DNA of 64,000 nt from Ulota crispa. Lineage: Eukaryota > Streptophyta > Bryopsida > Orthotrichales > Orthotrichaceae. Positions 24,067-37,593 of the stretch are shown here, piece by piece. The notes beneath the pieces were generated by a model. It was not told where the DNA came from. It worked only from the letters and a program-made list of their open reading frames with translations, and searched no databases. Location of the stretch: assembly GCA_963920765.1 (NCBI GenBank), contig OY987243.1, positions 23,803,419-23,867,418 of the forward strand, in the 5' to 3' direction. Position numbers and translations under genes: made by a program. Positions within the stretch are counted from its first letter, which is position 1; every line of letters starts with the position of its first letter.

Positions 24067-24970
24067 CCCCTAAATGCCCAAGGGTATTTTTCTTGTTTTC
24101 GGAAGGTAGTTATGAAGTTTTTGAACTATCCTTGTAAGATCATTATTAAACATCAAAACAAAATTGTAACCGTTGAATCTTGAACTTCAAGGTTTCTAGA
24201 TGGCACTACCCAAAAAAATCCAAAATGGTCTCTTGGATTTTAAGATATTTGTGATTGAATGATGATGAGTATGGAATTTTCTGCTTTTTTTGGAGCTGCC
24301 CAAAATTTCTAATGCAAATTGGCAACTTTTGGATACAAAATTGGGAAACAACTGCTTAGGATGCTTTAGTGATTATTGTTGTTATCTCAAAACCAATGGC
24401 CCCTCTTCCAAATCCATGACCGCAATTTCACAAATGAGCCTGCAACGCAACTGTCAAAACGCAACCATTTAATACAAAGAAAATTTCAACTTCAATTATT
24501 GACCAAAAATCATTACAAATGAAATTTTTTCAACGGTGAATAGATTCCAATTTTAATAACATAGACATTCCAAGTGAAATTAGTCCAAAAGCACTTTTAA
24601 ATTTTGTTACATGTCAAAATTTCAGAAAAAAAGGCCCTTATTGCCCAAGGGAGTGCCCAAGGGAAATCTTCACCTTTTGCTCAACTTGATGCCCATCTTT
24701 TCAATGTGGCAACTTCTCATAGGCTTTGTGACAGTATTCACGGCACTATTCATGACAGAAAATGTATGCTTGTTGTTAACCTTCCACCAAAAACAAATGG
24801 AATAAAATATGGAGAAAGTTGAATTTGAACCGTAAAGCTAACTTCAATGTGCAACTTTTTCAAAAAAAAAAAAAAAACCTCAAAACAATAAAATATGTGC
24901 CTTCAACAAGGTTTCAAAATTTCCTGAAATTTTTTGGACACCAGAATCTGGTGCCTTGGGCATTTAGGGG
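24067..24970 (+). mobile_element. TTAA element, CCCAAGG subclass, copy 1
   Basis: TTAA, then CCCCTAAATGCCCAAGG; right end CCTTGGGCATTTAGGGG, then TTAA. The 17-bp terminal inverted repeats are perfect. 904 bp. An inverted copy is at 54,715-55,611. Confidence 0.9.
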
Positions 24971-24974
24971 TTAA

Positions 24975-27900
24975 GACACGTTTTTCTTCAATGATATCAT
25001 TGAATTCTGCGAGTCAATGCAGGCCTGTCAACGTATGCAATACAGGCTGTGTGACTGTACTTGTACTTGGTTTTGAGCTATTTTTTCCTCATGTGGTCAG
25101 ATTTCACACTTCACAGCTTTCTTTTTTCTTTTTTCTTTTTTCAATTAGTGGGTTTTTGTTACAGTCTTTCCTCATTTTGACGTTGTATATCTTTACATGA
25201 AAATATTCCCGGTTGAAAATGGATAAATTGCCAGGTCTTTCTCAACATTAGGTTTCTCAATATTTGGGTGAATGATAATAACAACTTATTCTATGGATGA
25301 ATGTGCACTTTGTAAATGGGTCTATCCGGTTTTCCTTACTTACATGCACTGACGGTGCATCTTTGTTTGATTGATGAAAAACAATTTAAGATTCCTTGTA
25401 CTTTGATTGTTAAGAATGTGTGTGTGAAAGGTCTATTTTTCTAGTTGCGCATAAACTCTAAATTCCTTCTAACTTGGGTGAAGTTTAAAAATGGCTTGTG
25501 AGTGTTGAATGCAAAAGTTTTCGAAGGCCAAAGTCAATTAATAGATTTTATAAATTAATGGCTTTTTTACATCCTAAGATGGAACATTTTTAATGTAGTG
25601 TTAAGGTTTTATTTGATTATTTTCCAACATGTAGTCGCTTATCTCTTTGGTGTAGATTAATCATAACATGCTTTTAATCACACAAGTACGCACTTGGATT
25701 ATCTTAGTTTTTTTCAAAATTTTCATCTTTTTTTTTTTTGGTTTATTACCTTTGCTTAAACATTTCAGTCAATGTGGAAATAGTTGGTTTTTACCATGAG
25801 GAAATAAAAACAATTTGTTTGTCGACTCTAAACTAAAAGAAAAGAGGCTTTTTCATTGACAATTTTTTTTCTATAATGAATTTGAGGTCGCTTGAACACG
25901 ACCGATAGTAAGCTTGTACCATAGGGACATGACTTCTTATGGTGTAGATACTTATTTCAATAAAAAAGATGATTTTTATTGCATAAAGAAAAACTATACC
26001 CATATATATATTTATATTTCCTTGCAATTGATAAGTAGCTACTTTCTTTAAACCCTTTTTGTTGTCCCTAAACATTAGGGCAAAGAACTTAATACTAGGA
26101 GTTGAGGCCGATTTGCAACCTCTGTCACTCTCAACATTGGCCTTTTTACTGATTGATTATCTCAAAACCAACCTAAGGCCTTTACATTAGAGGTCAAGGT
26201 CAAATTTCCAATATGTGTTTTGATATTCAAAAGATAAGATCTGTCATTGTCCCAAATTTAGGAATTGGGTTTTCCAAAAAAAACAAAAAAAAACAATTTT
26301 TGACCCTTAGATCATTGTCAAACATTGTTAGAACATGATTATTTGAATAAAAAAATCTTTTTGAGATAAACAGCACCTAAAGATAGGACAAAAATCTCAA
26401 CTTCTCTACTTGGCCTTTTTTTTTCCCATTTTTTCTTGATATTGTCAAAGCTTGCACTAATGTCCTCAACTTTTTGACCCTGAGACCTTTACACACTAGG
26501 GAATCGGCCTCCATTATACCCTTATTATAATGGGTTCTTTAGATTGTCTTAGAGGCCATCTGCAAGGATTTTTTTTGCTTTTTTTTTTTTTTTTTTGGTT
26601 GGTAGAGCAATACACACCCAACAATGCAAGTAAGTGAGAAAAAAATGGATATAACCGGATAGAATCAACAATATGTGCACTTTCTTTCATAAAATTTACC
26701 AATATTAGTCAATTATGTCCAAAATTTGATGTACATGGTGTTTGCTTAGGGAAAGATTTGGCAATTTCATCCATTTTTTCACACAAATTTTCTAATGTTA
26801 TGGTAGACAATGTTAATTTGGGGTAAGATTTAGGCAAAGTTTTGCCAAAAAAACTACCTGTAACCATTTGGGCTAAAATTTTGGTTGAAATAGGCCCAAG
26901 TTTTCACGACCTTGACTCTATAATGAATAGTGCAATTAGGTTACCTTACTCTTAAAAATTGCCTCATGACTCATCTTGGCCACTTGGAGGCGCATACAAC
27001 TCTCTAAATATTAGGATTGCACATGGTTCATGGACTGAATAATATTAGTTTATTTTTGTGCAGCATTGTCTTGTTGCCAAGTCCTTATTATTGTTAAAAA
27101 TTTATTGTAGTAACTTAATTATTGATGAAATTATTGTGATATCAATATGTATTTATAGCGTAAAATGTCAGAAGAATTAGTGTGGGGGCAATCTAAACGC
27201 AATATTCAGTGTAGCACCCCCTTAAAAAATGCACAATTATGTCATGTTCAAAAAAAGCACACCACATTGCCACAACCGATGTCGAAAATCATATTTAGCC
27301 TAATTTTGGATACCCGCTTAATATGTATACTTGTTTTTATAGAATTTTGTGCGGATCAACGTGCATTATTAAACCAAAAGTAATCAAGCTCCGTACCAAA
27401 ACATCCTGTACGTTTATTTGCTTGTAACAGTATCTCTTTCCACGTACTCTTTTGAAATATCCTTTCTACAAGATCTTCACATGATAATTTTTTTGAAAGA
27501 TCCCATTGAATGGCATCATAATAATATTATCTTCGTTTTAACAACACCTTACATTTGTACTCTAAACAAGAAATCAATTCTCAACAATAGTGAGCCCCAC
27601 ATGTCACTATTGATTTTCTTACTATTCCAACAACCAAAGGATCCCAATTGTACTAGACATTAAAAAATGGCATTACATCTTTGGAAGTAAAGTTATTTAA
27701 AGTACCAATTTCCCCTTTTCACACGTGCATCATTCTTATTTGGTCCCAAAACTTTTGAACTTTCAAAATCCTTTTATGCATATTACTTAATCTCTTCCCA
27801 TGGATAGACACAAACAAACAAGGTAAAAGGTCATCATGATTCATGTACTCGTTTGTGTACTTTTCACACGATGTTATTTTTTATTTACATTTTTAGAAGT

Positions 27901-27999
27901 TTTACACATTACGTCAAATATTTTACTTGTTTATTAAAAAGTTTGAAGTTTCATCGGCAGATGTGAGATTCCGTTATGGAGACTCAAAAGAGTACCGCT
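24975..27999. other. Intergenic, no gene seen
   Basis: AT-rich with long poly(T) runs (about 26,567-26,597). 26,930-27,070 is an inverted partial copy of the element at 18,757-19,422. Nothing coding recognised. Confidence 0.5.
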
Positions 28000-28008
28000 T
28001 ATAATCGA

Positions 28009-28320
28009 GGGAAATTTTCATGAAAACCTCTGAAGTTTGCAATATATTCATAGATACCCTTGCTTTTTCAGAAATATCACAAATACCTCGGGCCAAAACT
28101 TTTAGGTGCTTGTTTTGTTGTATATGTCATTTTCCTTCTTTCTTTGTGCGCACACATAACAAGAAAGAAGTAGTGTGCGCGCACAAAGGGAGAAGTAAGT
28201 AACATGCACAATAAAACAAACACATGAAAATTTTGGTCCAAGGGTATTTGTGATATTTCTGAAAAAACAGGGGTATCTATGAAAATATAGCAAACATCAA
28301 AGTATCCACAAAATTTTCCC
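28009..28320. mobile_element. Mutator-like foldback MITE, copy 1
   Basis: 312 bp, ends GGGAAATTTTCATG and AAAATTTTCCC, with long inverted arms (~95 bp each) meeting at a GTGCGCGCAC-rich centre. Flanking 9-mers TATAATCGA and TATAATTAA match at 7 of 9 positions, suggesting a 9-bp target duplication. Confidence 0.75.
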
Positions 28321-28329
28321 TATAATTAA

Positions 28330-29000
28330 ATGCCTACTACTTAGGATTGTTGGGAACCGACTGTTTGGGAAAAGCAAATTTCTTTTTATTTAGGGCCAAC
28401 CGTTCAGGAACAAAAGAACATCAAGTAGATAATGTTAACTTTAACATATTTTTTTCCAGTTTTCTTCTATTGGTTCCTTGTAAATAAACCACATGCAGAA
28501 ACAAATTGTGTGAGGGCTGCTTTACGCTAGAAGTTGGGGCTTTTATTTCGGAGGAAGTCTCAATCTTTGCCTCTCAGTTGTTGTATTTCTAAAATTAGCC
28601 TCAAGGAATGTACGTCAAAATTTTAAAATACTTTTTTGATATTTAAAAGATGAAAATTGGCACAACCTCAATTTTAAGAATTGGTTTTTACCACTATAGT
28701 ATTTCATTGAACTACAATTTTCTAAGATTTTGGTAGAGAGTTTTGAATAACCAACCTTCTAAGATGGAGTTAAAATCTCAACAACTCTAATTGATCTCTT
28801 CCTTCACTTGGTATTTCTGTGAAACTTCAAGGCTTGTAATTATGATTGCAATTTTTTTGGCCTCAAAACAATTAAACATGAGCAAAAAGGGCCTATTTAT
28901 TACTCTGATAATATTGAGTGCTTGAAGCTCTTCTTTAAGCCATGGGGGTTGGTTCAATGACAACAGCGTTTGATAGCCTAGACTCTTAGTGTAAATTAGT
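28330..29000. other. Intergenic, no gene seen
   Basis: AT-rich spacer between two DNA elements; no domains, RNA genes or clear repeats seen. Confidence 0.4.
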
Positions 29001-29004
29001 TTAA

Positions 29005-29916
29005 CCCCTAAAGGACCAGTCCCCTTTTTTAGAAACATAGCGATTTTGGGCAGGTACCTGTGATTGGAGCTTTTTGTATTTTAGGCTGAAATTTTAACAG
29101 AATGTGCGGACAAAGTTTATCTTTCATATGTACTAAATTTCATAACATTTGGAATTATGAGTAAAAAGTTATGGCTTAATATGTTGTTTTTTACATTTGG
29201 TGGGCAGCTTGGGCAGATTTTTAAAATCAAAATTTTCAAAAACAAAAATTTGAAATAGATTTAGGAGATTTATGTGAATGTAGGAAGCTTTGAATCATTT
29301 TGTTTGGATCAACGAGATGAAAGTTATGAGGATTTCTTGTTTGCAGGCAATTATGGATTCTCTACTCCAAAATAAACTTTGAAGTCCTTTATTTTACTCA
29401 ATTTTCATTATTTTGGAAAGAAAACAAAACCAAAGGATGTAGATTGTTTATTACAACATCATGACCATTGGGATTGGCATTTTTCATTTCCTTAATTAAG
29501 TTCTTAACAACTTAGTGTTTTGAATCATTCTCTACTTCTTTTTACTTACTATTTTTTTTCGATAAGTTATACAACTCCGAATGATTTGAAACTTTTTTGA
29601 CATGTACATTACTTAGGTGGAATAAGATGTTTAGAGAAGCACCACCTACATGGCCTTTTTTCCTTAGGAATTCCACCTTCTCAAGGTAGCTGCCTGGTTT
29701 TTCACTTGTTGTTTTTGAATATTCAAACCATTCTAACTTCCAATCCACGTGATGGAAAACTCTAAAAAATTTTCCACATCTTCTAAAACCATTTTTCTAC
29801 AAGATCCCTATGGTCACATATGCATAAAAATGTTTTTGTTTTCAAATTTGGTTGATGCTCTAAAAATGGCAGTTTTGGAAAGTTTTTGGTGAAAACTTTG
29901 CTTGGTCCTTTAGGGG
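29005..29916 (+). mobile_element. TTAA element, 0.9-kb class, copy 2
   Basis: TTAA (29,001-29,004), CCCCTAAAGGACCA; right end TGGTCCTTTAGGGG, TTAA (29,917-29,920). The 14-bp terminal inverted repeats are perfect; 912 bp. Confidence 0.9.
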
Positions 29917-29920
29917 TTAA

Positions 29921-31857
29921 TGTATTGTGTTGCTTGCACGGGGGCATGACTCTTGCCTAGTATGAGCTTAGATCTTTGTTCCACAAACACACAAAATGAT
30001 GCTCTTACTAGTGTTGCCTTCAAATCGTATGTTTGAGGAGCAAATATAAAATGTTTGAAGAATCTATTCTATCCCCTCGCCGTTGTTCATTGCTCATTTT
30101 TCAAATTTTGTTGTATAATGCCATATTCAAATTTGGATTATTCATGCAATTTTGGGGTTTGTTTGCGAAATACAGGGAGATCTTGGATGTTGAGGAACAT
30201 GGCGGTATCTCTTGATGCTTTGCATAGAATTTTCAATATTTTTTTTTTGTAGGTCTTTCAATGTGTTCAAAGCACATAATGCATGTAAAACTTTGAGAGT
30301 TCTTCATATGTTTTGTATGTGTATTGTTACATCTAAACTTTGCATTGTTTGGATTTAGTCAAATGTTAAATAAGACCATGCTGCCCTGTCCAACGACAGT
30401 TTCCTTTGAAGGTATAGATTACAATATATACAGTTCTAAGAGATGAGATTTTGATGTCAATATTGAGAGCAGATGACGCTATTTTGTGAGCTTAAAATAG
30501 TGAGACATGGGGGGAGAGCTGAGATTCTATGAGTAAAATTAATTTTAGTTCAAAATTAATGGAAAAACAAAACAAAAAACGGCATGTTTTTCAAAAAACA
30601 AAAGTTTAAAATGCATATTTGTAGGGTCTTATGTATACGGTTATAGGTGAAATTTAGTATTTTGACAAAAAAATTAGGGGATTGATATATGTCCACCTAA
30701 GGTAAATTTAAGATATTTGCCATTAACAAGTTGAATTGGAAAATTTGAATTCAAATTTGGATTTAGAGACCTTGATTTAGTCTAGAACCACAAAGGAGGA
30801 AAAAACTGAACAATTGAAAATTGAAATCACATAAGAGAAAAATGATGATGCAAAGTAACCCCTCCATTGCTCCATACCTAGATGAATGGGGTTGGGAGCC
30901 CAGTTTACTATTTTATGACTTTGTGGGGACACAGTGAAGAAGTGTTGCATTTTCACGTTCCAAAAATGTAAGAATTTAGAATTTTACCATCAAGAGATTG
31001 AATTTGAGAATATTTATTTTGCATTTGGATTTAGAGACCCTGATTTCATTGGGAACTCCAAAGGGGATAAAATTGACTAACTTAAAAATAGAAGTGTGTT
31101 TTTACTTTTACCCATGTTTGTAAAAAAGTGAAACTTTTCCACTCTAATGCAAAAACATGAATGTGTAATAGATAGAGCCTTTGACCACATTGATTTGGGC
31201 AAGGGGCAATAACATGGTTAGTTCACCTCAACCATAGGAAATTGACTTGATTTTTCAAAAACAAATTATAATATATTACACTATAAATATAGGAAATATT
31301 CAATGCATGCCCGTGAAATTTGGTTAAAAATGGGAAATGTCATGTTTTAGTCGATAAAATTGTCCCCTACCATCAAGGAGAAGCTTGACGCCTGTCTTAG
31401 GACATCCTTCCATGTGAGGGGGTGGTTGATGAAACTCATTGTAAGGTAGAACCACCCATTCTTGATCATTTAAGCTCATGCATGACAATACACTAGAGCA
31501 ACAATGGAGCACAAAATTTTCTTTGGTGGCTTCATACAAAACATTGCAACACAATTTTTTTTGAAAATTTTCAAGCAAAATTGAATTATACAAATTTTGA
31601 AGTGCATAAAGTGTTCTGAACCCATACACAATCACTAGACTCTCCTAATCCCAATCATAGCCAAAACACTCCTTGCTCACTACTTTCTAATTTCTTTTGG
31701 GACACATGTCATGACTCATGACCTCATTTGTCTTAATCCTGGAAAGGGAAAAATACGCATTCCAGGGCTTAAAAATAGGCGTTGAAAATAACACACCCTA
31801 GATTGGCTAGGTTTGGATCCTTGGCTGTGGATGGGTGCTTCTACTTTAGCTAGTCAA
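29921..31857. other. Intergenic with decayed dispersed repeats
   Basis: 30,680-30,800 and 30,970-31,100 resemble the inner arms of the 37-38 kb family (GGATTTAGAGACC and similar). A piece near 31,400-31,425 (ATCCTTCCATGTGAGGGG) recurs inverted at 32,158-32,180. The open stretch at 31,635-31,324 (minus) shows no known domain. Confidence 0.45.
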
Positions 31858-31860
31858 TAA

Positions 31861-32094
31861 GAGCCAGTTTCCATGGGGCTGTCGGAAGGGTCCGATGGAG
31901 GGGTCCGACGGAGGGGTCTAGCCGTACAGGCTCCGATGAAGTTGAAGTTGGCCTATGCAACTTTCTCTCCGGACCCTTGCTTGAAGGATCTTTTCTAAAC
32001 TCTTCTTCATATAAGAATTTTAGAAAATTTTATGTGAGCTGCCCAGGTCAGCCTGGATGGGCCTCCAGTTCCGGCCTTGCATGGAAACTGGCTC
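31861..32094. mobile_element. PIF/Harbinger (Tourist)-like MITE
   Basis: 234 bp with perfect ends GAGCCAGTTTCCATG / CATGGAAACTGGCTC, flanked by TAA on both sides (31,858-31,860 and 32,095-32,097). A 3-bp TAA/TTA duplication is typical of PIF/Harbinger elements. More G+C-rich inside than its surroundings. Confidence 0.7.
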
Positions 32095-32405
32095 TAATAA
32101 ATTGGATTGGAGTTCCGGTTTTCATGGAATTATATCCAATTGATTAGTGGTAAGCTCCACAGGCCACCCCTCACATGGAAGGACCGAAGACGCCCTTACA
32201 ATCATGCGTTGTAGAAAGGTAATCTCAGTCGTTGGAGGGAATCTTGTGGAAGAATGTAAGGCTGAACCACAGCCGACCAATTGGCACCTAACACTTGCCA
32301 ATTCCGCACGTGTAAAAAACTGGAGGAACCAACAGGGGGACAACTGACATATGCCTCGTTATCGCCGAAGCCTTCAGTGGTAACCAAGCATTCCTTTTCA
32401 GAATA

Positions 32406-32780
32406 AGGTAGGCGCACCCATAAGCGTGGAAATAAGGGTTTTGGAGTAGGTAAAACAATTGACTAACTTTGGAAAAACTACTGTAAGTTAGGAATATCAA
32501 TTTCAAGGTTCCAACTGCAAGCATTTGTTTAGAAAGATTTTTCAAAATCCAAAATCATTGAAATTGTAAGAACCATGTGTAAGAGATGCTAAAAACAAGG
32601 CTTGTTAGTTCTTAAATAGTGAGATGGGTACTCAAAACCTCATGCTAGTCACCCACAACCATCACTTCATCATCCATAACCATCACTCAATCACCCACAA
32701 CCATTTGTTTTTTTATTGATTAGCCCTGCCACTGTTAGGTGATGAGCATGGGAATGCAACGCTAATAGATGCTGCTACCT
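32406..32780. mobile_element. AGGTAG-ended MITE, 'G' type, copy 2
   Basis: Starts AGGTAGGCGCACCCATAAGCG-like, ends GATGCTGCTACCT, flanked by TA on both sides; 375 bp. Its interior tracks 19,005-19,377 closely. Confidence 0.7.
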
Positions 32781-32876
32781 TAAATAATGCAAAGTTTTTG
32801 ACAAATTATGGGGGTCTACCGACAAGCCAGTAATTGAGATACACATAGTTGTATAATAAAATATAGCAATACTTAA

Positions 32877-33106
32877 CCCTTAAACGACCAACCAACTATA
32901 GTACACAACATAATACAATATATTTTTCTTGTATTTGGAATGCATCTACACCTTAACTACATTTGAGATCAACAAAGAAGTTAGAAAATAGATTAATGCG
33001 GTTCTAGAGAGCTAGTCAAGATCCCAAGTGAAAACTTTTTTTTGGTAGCAAATGCCAATTATACAGTATCGTACATACTGTGTACTATGGTCGGTTGGTC
33101 GTTTAA
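32877..33106. mobile_element. TTAA element, short class D, copy 1
   Basis: TTAA (32,873-32,876), then CCCTTAAACGACCAACC; the right part is GGTTGGTCGTTTAA, which runs straight into the TTAA that begins the next element. About 230 bp. Confidence 0.65.
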
Positions 33107-33343
33107 CCTCTAAAGGATGTTGCTATTTTGTATATGGACTCCTGTTTTGTAACGGATGGGGTATTTGGATAGCACGTGAATCCCATTGGAGTTGTAAATT
33201 TCAAGCCAAGTCAAAAACGTAATATTGGTCAACTAGGATTTTTTGGGGAATTTTTGAAATTTGTTGTAAAGTTTTTTTTTCAAGTACTAAATGGTTCTCC
33301 TACAAATACATACAACACTTTTGGTAGGCAACATCCTTTAGGG
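33107..33343 (+). mobile_element. TTAA element, short class E, copy 1
   Basis: After TTAA, starts CCTCTAAAGGATGTTGC and ends GCAACATCCTTTAGGG. About 237 bp. A reverse copy is at about 61,970-62,204. Its right end joins the next element with no TTAA between them. Confidence 0.7.
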
Positions 33344-33989
33344 CCCCTAAATGCCCAAGGCCTTCTTCGAGCTTCTAGGAATTTGCTCTAAACCAAACAA
33401 AAAGCCAATATTTTGATAAGTTGTATGAATTTTTTGTAAATTGTAACCGTACAAATTCAAACGAGATATGTTAGACATCACATAAGAAAAGAAAACACAA
33501 CAATACCACTTATGGATTGAAAGATTATAATGTTTGATCAAGAGGGTGTTAAAACTGCAAAAATGACTTCAAGCCTTTCAATCCTCTTTTCACATGTCAA
33601 ATCTAAAATGTTGGTCACCTAAAAAATATGATGTCAAAGGGCATACCATACATAACTCCAATCTGTTTACGATTTTTCAAAATCTCTTTTACAAATTTTT
33701 AAAATGAATTTCTATTGTAAATTATTCTCCAAGATCTAGTGTATTTGAGGCTCATTTTCATGAGCTTTCAACACTAAAAAGGTCAAAATTGCAATGGACA
33801 CCCTTGCACAAAATCTTGAATAGAAAATTCACAATCATTAATTTTCAAAATTGGGTTTTTGATATTAAAACTAGACTTCAAAAAGAATAATTCTGAAATA
33901 CAAAATTCTAAAAATAAAAACTTAGTTAGATTTTATTGAACTTTAAAATGTTGTCGGCACCAAAATGTGGTGCCTTGGGCATTTAGGGG
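33344..33989 (-). mobile_element. TTAA element, 0.65-kb class, copy 1
   Basis: Left end CCCCTAAATGCCCAAGG, right end CCTTGGGCATTTAGGGG followed by TTAA (33,990-33,993). Aligned in reverse with 36,046-36,670. 646 bp. Confidence 0.8.
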
Positions 33990-34000
33990 TTAAGGGTTAA

Positions 34001-34951
34001 CCCCTAAAGGACTAAGCCATTTTTTCAGTGAAAATCACTCAAAATTGCCACTTTTGGGAGGGGGTTGGTAAGAAGGTAGTTTTTTTTTTTTTTTTTCTTT
34101 AATTTTTTATTTATTTGGGAAATCCAATTGTAGGATCTTGCCCTAGACTTGATTAGGTACTTGTGGAAAAAAAAATCAGGTCATTCTAGATGGAGATGAG
34201 TGAGATATTTACATCTAAAGTGAAGAGAAAAGTTTTTTTTTGTGCTGCTCCAAATTTTTAGAAGCCTTTGACCACTCTTATAACAAAAAAGTTGCTCTAT
34301 CCAAAGTTGCGTTTTTTTTTCCAAGTAGGAGATCAAGTTAGGTCTTTGTGGGAGAATTTTCAGATCAATTGGAACTACACCACACATGGGAAAATCAATA
34401 AGTAAAAAGAAGTGAGAATGAGTCAAATCACTAAATTGTTAAGAATTCAATTATTGAAATGAAAAATGTCAATCCCAATGGTTATAATGTTGCAATAAAC
34501 AATCTACTTCCTTTGGTTTAATTTTTTTTCCAAAGTAATGAAAATTGAGTAAAATAAAGGACTTCAAAGTTTATTTTGGAGTAGAGAATCCATACCTGCC
34601 CGCAAACAAAAACTCCTCATAACTTTCATCTCATTGATTGAAATTGAATGATTCAAAGCTTCTCACCTATAAAAATATCTAAAGAACCAATTTCAAATTT
34701 TAACTTTAAAAAAAATTTAAGTTTAAAGAAGTTTTTGGGCTGCCCAAGCAGGCAATCCTCCCCAAATTTTCCAAAATTCTTGCATAACTTCTTCAATAAT
34801 TGTCGGAATGAGGAAAAAATTAGATGCCCGCGTAGATCTTTGAATTTCCCACCTTCAATAAAATATTCAGAAAATCACACAAAGTAGCTTATCCAAAGGT
34901 GCATGCCCAAACTCCCATTTGTCCCATGAAAGGACAACAGTCTTTTAGGGG
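34001..34951 (-). mobile_element. TTAA element, 0.9-kb class, copy 3 (inverted)
   Basis: TTAA (33,997-34,000), CCCCTAAAGGACTAAG; right end CAGTCTTTTAGGGG, TTAA (34,952-34,955). Its reverse complement aligns with 29,005 and 46,704. 951 bp. Confidence 0.85.
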
Positions 34952-34955
34952 TTAA

Positions 34956-36041
34956 ACAAAAAGACTTGTGAAAAGTTTATCAAAATTGATAACTGCAACT
35001 AATTCCTGAAAGAAATAGTGGGCAACCCATCCAATGTTTGGGGGAAAGCAAACATTAAAGAGAAGTAAACTAGTAGTCATGAGGGTTTTTTTTTGAAATA
35101 GTTAGACCTTTCTTGTCAGCATTTTATTGGGTAATTAAAGGAAGTACTAGCCCGCATTGGTCTAAATTTGTTAGAATTGGCAAGCGCTAGTTTCATTTTG
35201 TCAAAGAAAAAAAATACTCTAGGTACTCATGGCCAAATAACTGGTTAGAATATGAAAGTGAGAGATTTAAAACTGGAGGAAAATGTAATAGGAGTAGGAA
35301 TTAGCCAATTAGAAATCTTGGTAAGAGAAAAAAAAGTACATATTTTGCCCATGTTATGTTCAAACACTCACCGTTTTAATCAATCTTATCTTAACAAAAT
35401 AGGATTTTAGGTGATTGGGCAATTTGAGAATTAATGAATATTCAAGGGTTGGTATTGAGTTGGGTTAGTTGAAATGGGTTGCCAAAGATGAACAAACAAA
35501 CACAAATTGATATGAACTGATAGGCAAACATGGAATATAGAGATGAGCAAGTACAGATGGGTAGACAAAGATGTACATACAAAAATGGAGAAACATAATG
35601 AGCTGCTAAAGATGGGCAAACAAAGATGAACAAGCATAGATAGGCAAATAGAATTAGGCAAGTAGAGATGGGCAAGCATATATAGATATATAAAGATGGA
35701 TAAATAAAAATGCATTGTTATAGATGGGAGACATAGATAGGCATATGGAAATTGGCTAGCAAAAATGAGTGGTCATAGACAACCAACTAAAAATAGGCAA
35801 ACATGGATAAGGCAACCATTGATGTCTATGGATTTGAGGTCTAGGTAGGATGTTGGTGGTGTTGGCTAACAAAATATAATAACAAATGTCAAGAATACTA
35901 TTATTGTTATCAACACTAAATGTCAACATAAACACTATTTGTCAACTACTTTTTTTTTCCATAATTTCTAAATTATTACCACAATAATTTAGCCTACACT
36001 AAAGAAGCATCCAACATTAACATCAATTTTCAACATGAACA
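34956..36041. other. Intergenic; contains a degenerate minisatellite
   Basis: 35,455-35,820 is built from variants of AGATGGGCAAACAAA, repeated with an irregular spacing of about 14-16 bp. Minus-strand translations of this block look leucine-rich but are only products of the repeat. Nothing else recognised. Confidence 0.6.
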
Positions 36042-36045
36042 TTAA

Positions 36046-36670
36046 CCCCTAAATGCCCAAGGCACCACATTTTGATATTGACAATTCTTTGAACTTTTAT
36101 AATACCTAACTAAGTTGCTATTTTTAATAGATTTCAATTTGTAACTATTCTTTCTAAAGTCTAGTTTTAGCGTCAAAAAATGGATTGTGTAAATGATAGA
36201 TTATGATTTTTCTATTCAAGATTTTGTGCAAGGGTGTCCATTGCAATCTTGACCTTTTTAGTGTTGAGAGCTCTTGGAAATGAGCCTCAAATACACTAGA
36301 CCTTGGAGAAAATTTTACACTAGAAACTCATTCTAAAAAAATTGTAGAGGAGATTTTCAAAAGTTGTAAATTGATTAAAGTTAAGTATGTTATGTCCTTT
36401 AACCCCATATATTTCATGTGACCAAGTTTTTAGATTTGACATGTGAAAAGATGATTGAAAGACTTCAAGTTATTTTCACATTTTTAACACCCTCTTGATC
36501 AAATTTTATCATCTTTAAATCCATAAATGATATTGTTGTATTTTTTTTTCCTATGTGATCTCTAACACACGTAGTTTGATTTTGTACGGTTACATTTAAA
36601 AAAAAACTAATACAGCTTATTAAAATTTTGACTTTTTGTTCAACTTAGAACAAACTGCTAGAAGCTCACA
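36046..36670 (+). mobile_element. TTAA element, 0.65-kb class, copy 2 (right end lost)
   Basis: TTAA (36,042-36,045), CCCCTAAATGCCCAAGG. Aligned with the reverse of 33,344-33,989 as far as CTAGAAGCTC; the terminal ~20 bp on the right are missing. Confidence 0.75.
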
Positions 36671-37593
36671 AGTAAAAAAACGGGTCCACAATGATTAAGT
36701 GACAATAACTGGAATGACTAAACAACAATTACAAAATGACTATAAAATGACTATACATTGGAAAAAAATTGGCAAGCATTGGAAAGACACCGGCAAAAGT
36801 TGGAAATACTTTGGCGAGCGTTTGGAAAACCTGCAAATATTGGAAAGAAACCGGTAATATTGGAAATAAACTGGTGAGCCAGTGGAGACAAACGGGATTC
36901 TCTAATGATTGAACATGGAATTAGTTACGGAATTGATGTGCGTACCATACCTTCTTGACTATCCCGGGAATGTCCACTTGCGGTATCACTTTTTGGACAC
37001 ATTAATTAGGTTATTTTTGTTTAAAATTTCTAAAGTTTGTTTGTTTTAATCAAATAAAAAGACTCTAAAATGGGAAGAAAATAAATCTTGCACCTCAATG
37101 GAATCAAGATGTATATGTCTAAAGAATTTTATTAAAAATTTAAATTTTTTGGATCCATTTATAGATGTCAAAAAAAGTCTTGAATTTTGGGATTTGCAAG
37201 TATTAGAGTGCACAATTTATTAATTTTTTTATTGACAAAATAAATTATTTTGAGCTCTACACAATTAAATATAGGTCATATTCAAAAATGGTATTAAAAT
37301 ATATATTTTTGATATTCCAAATGCTTGATTTTGGGATTCTAGGTAAGTAAGATAGAGCTTACTTTTTCAACTAAAAAATCAAATAAAATTACTTAAAAAT
37401 CTTTGATTGTAATCAAACTTTTTCTCTTGATATGCTATAAGTGTAGAAAACTAAAACTACATTTGGTGAAGTCTTACTTTATTCTAATTAAAAACTAGAT
37501 GTGTTTGACACACCAACACAAAGTGAAATTATAGGTAAGCCAGCTTTTTTGGGTACCCCAAGTGGACCCTCACCTTCCCACCACATCCTGGGG
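36671..37593. other. Intergenic, no gene seen
   Basis: AT-rich. A fragment at about 36,928-36,975 (GGAATTGATGTGCGTACCAT, CTTCTTGACTATCCC) matches the right end of the foldback at 37,594-37,951. Confidence 0.45.

Noticed and set aside
31324..31635. 103-codon minus-strand frame as a gene
   Set aside because: No recognisable motif and part of its sequence recurs inverted near 32,160, so it is likely repeat DNA.
35431..35715. Leucine-rich small membrane protein
   Set aside because: The frame is a translation of a degenerate 14-16-bp tandem repeat.
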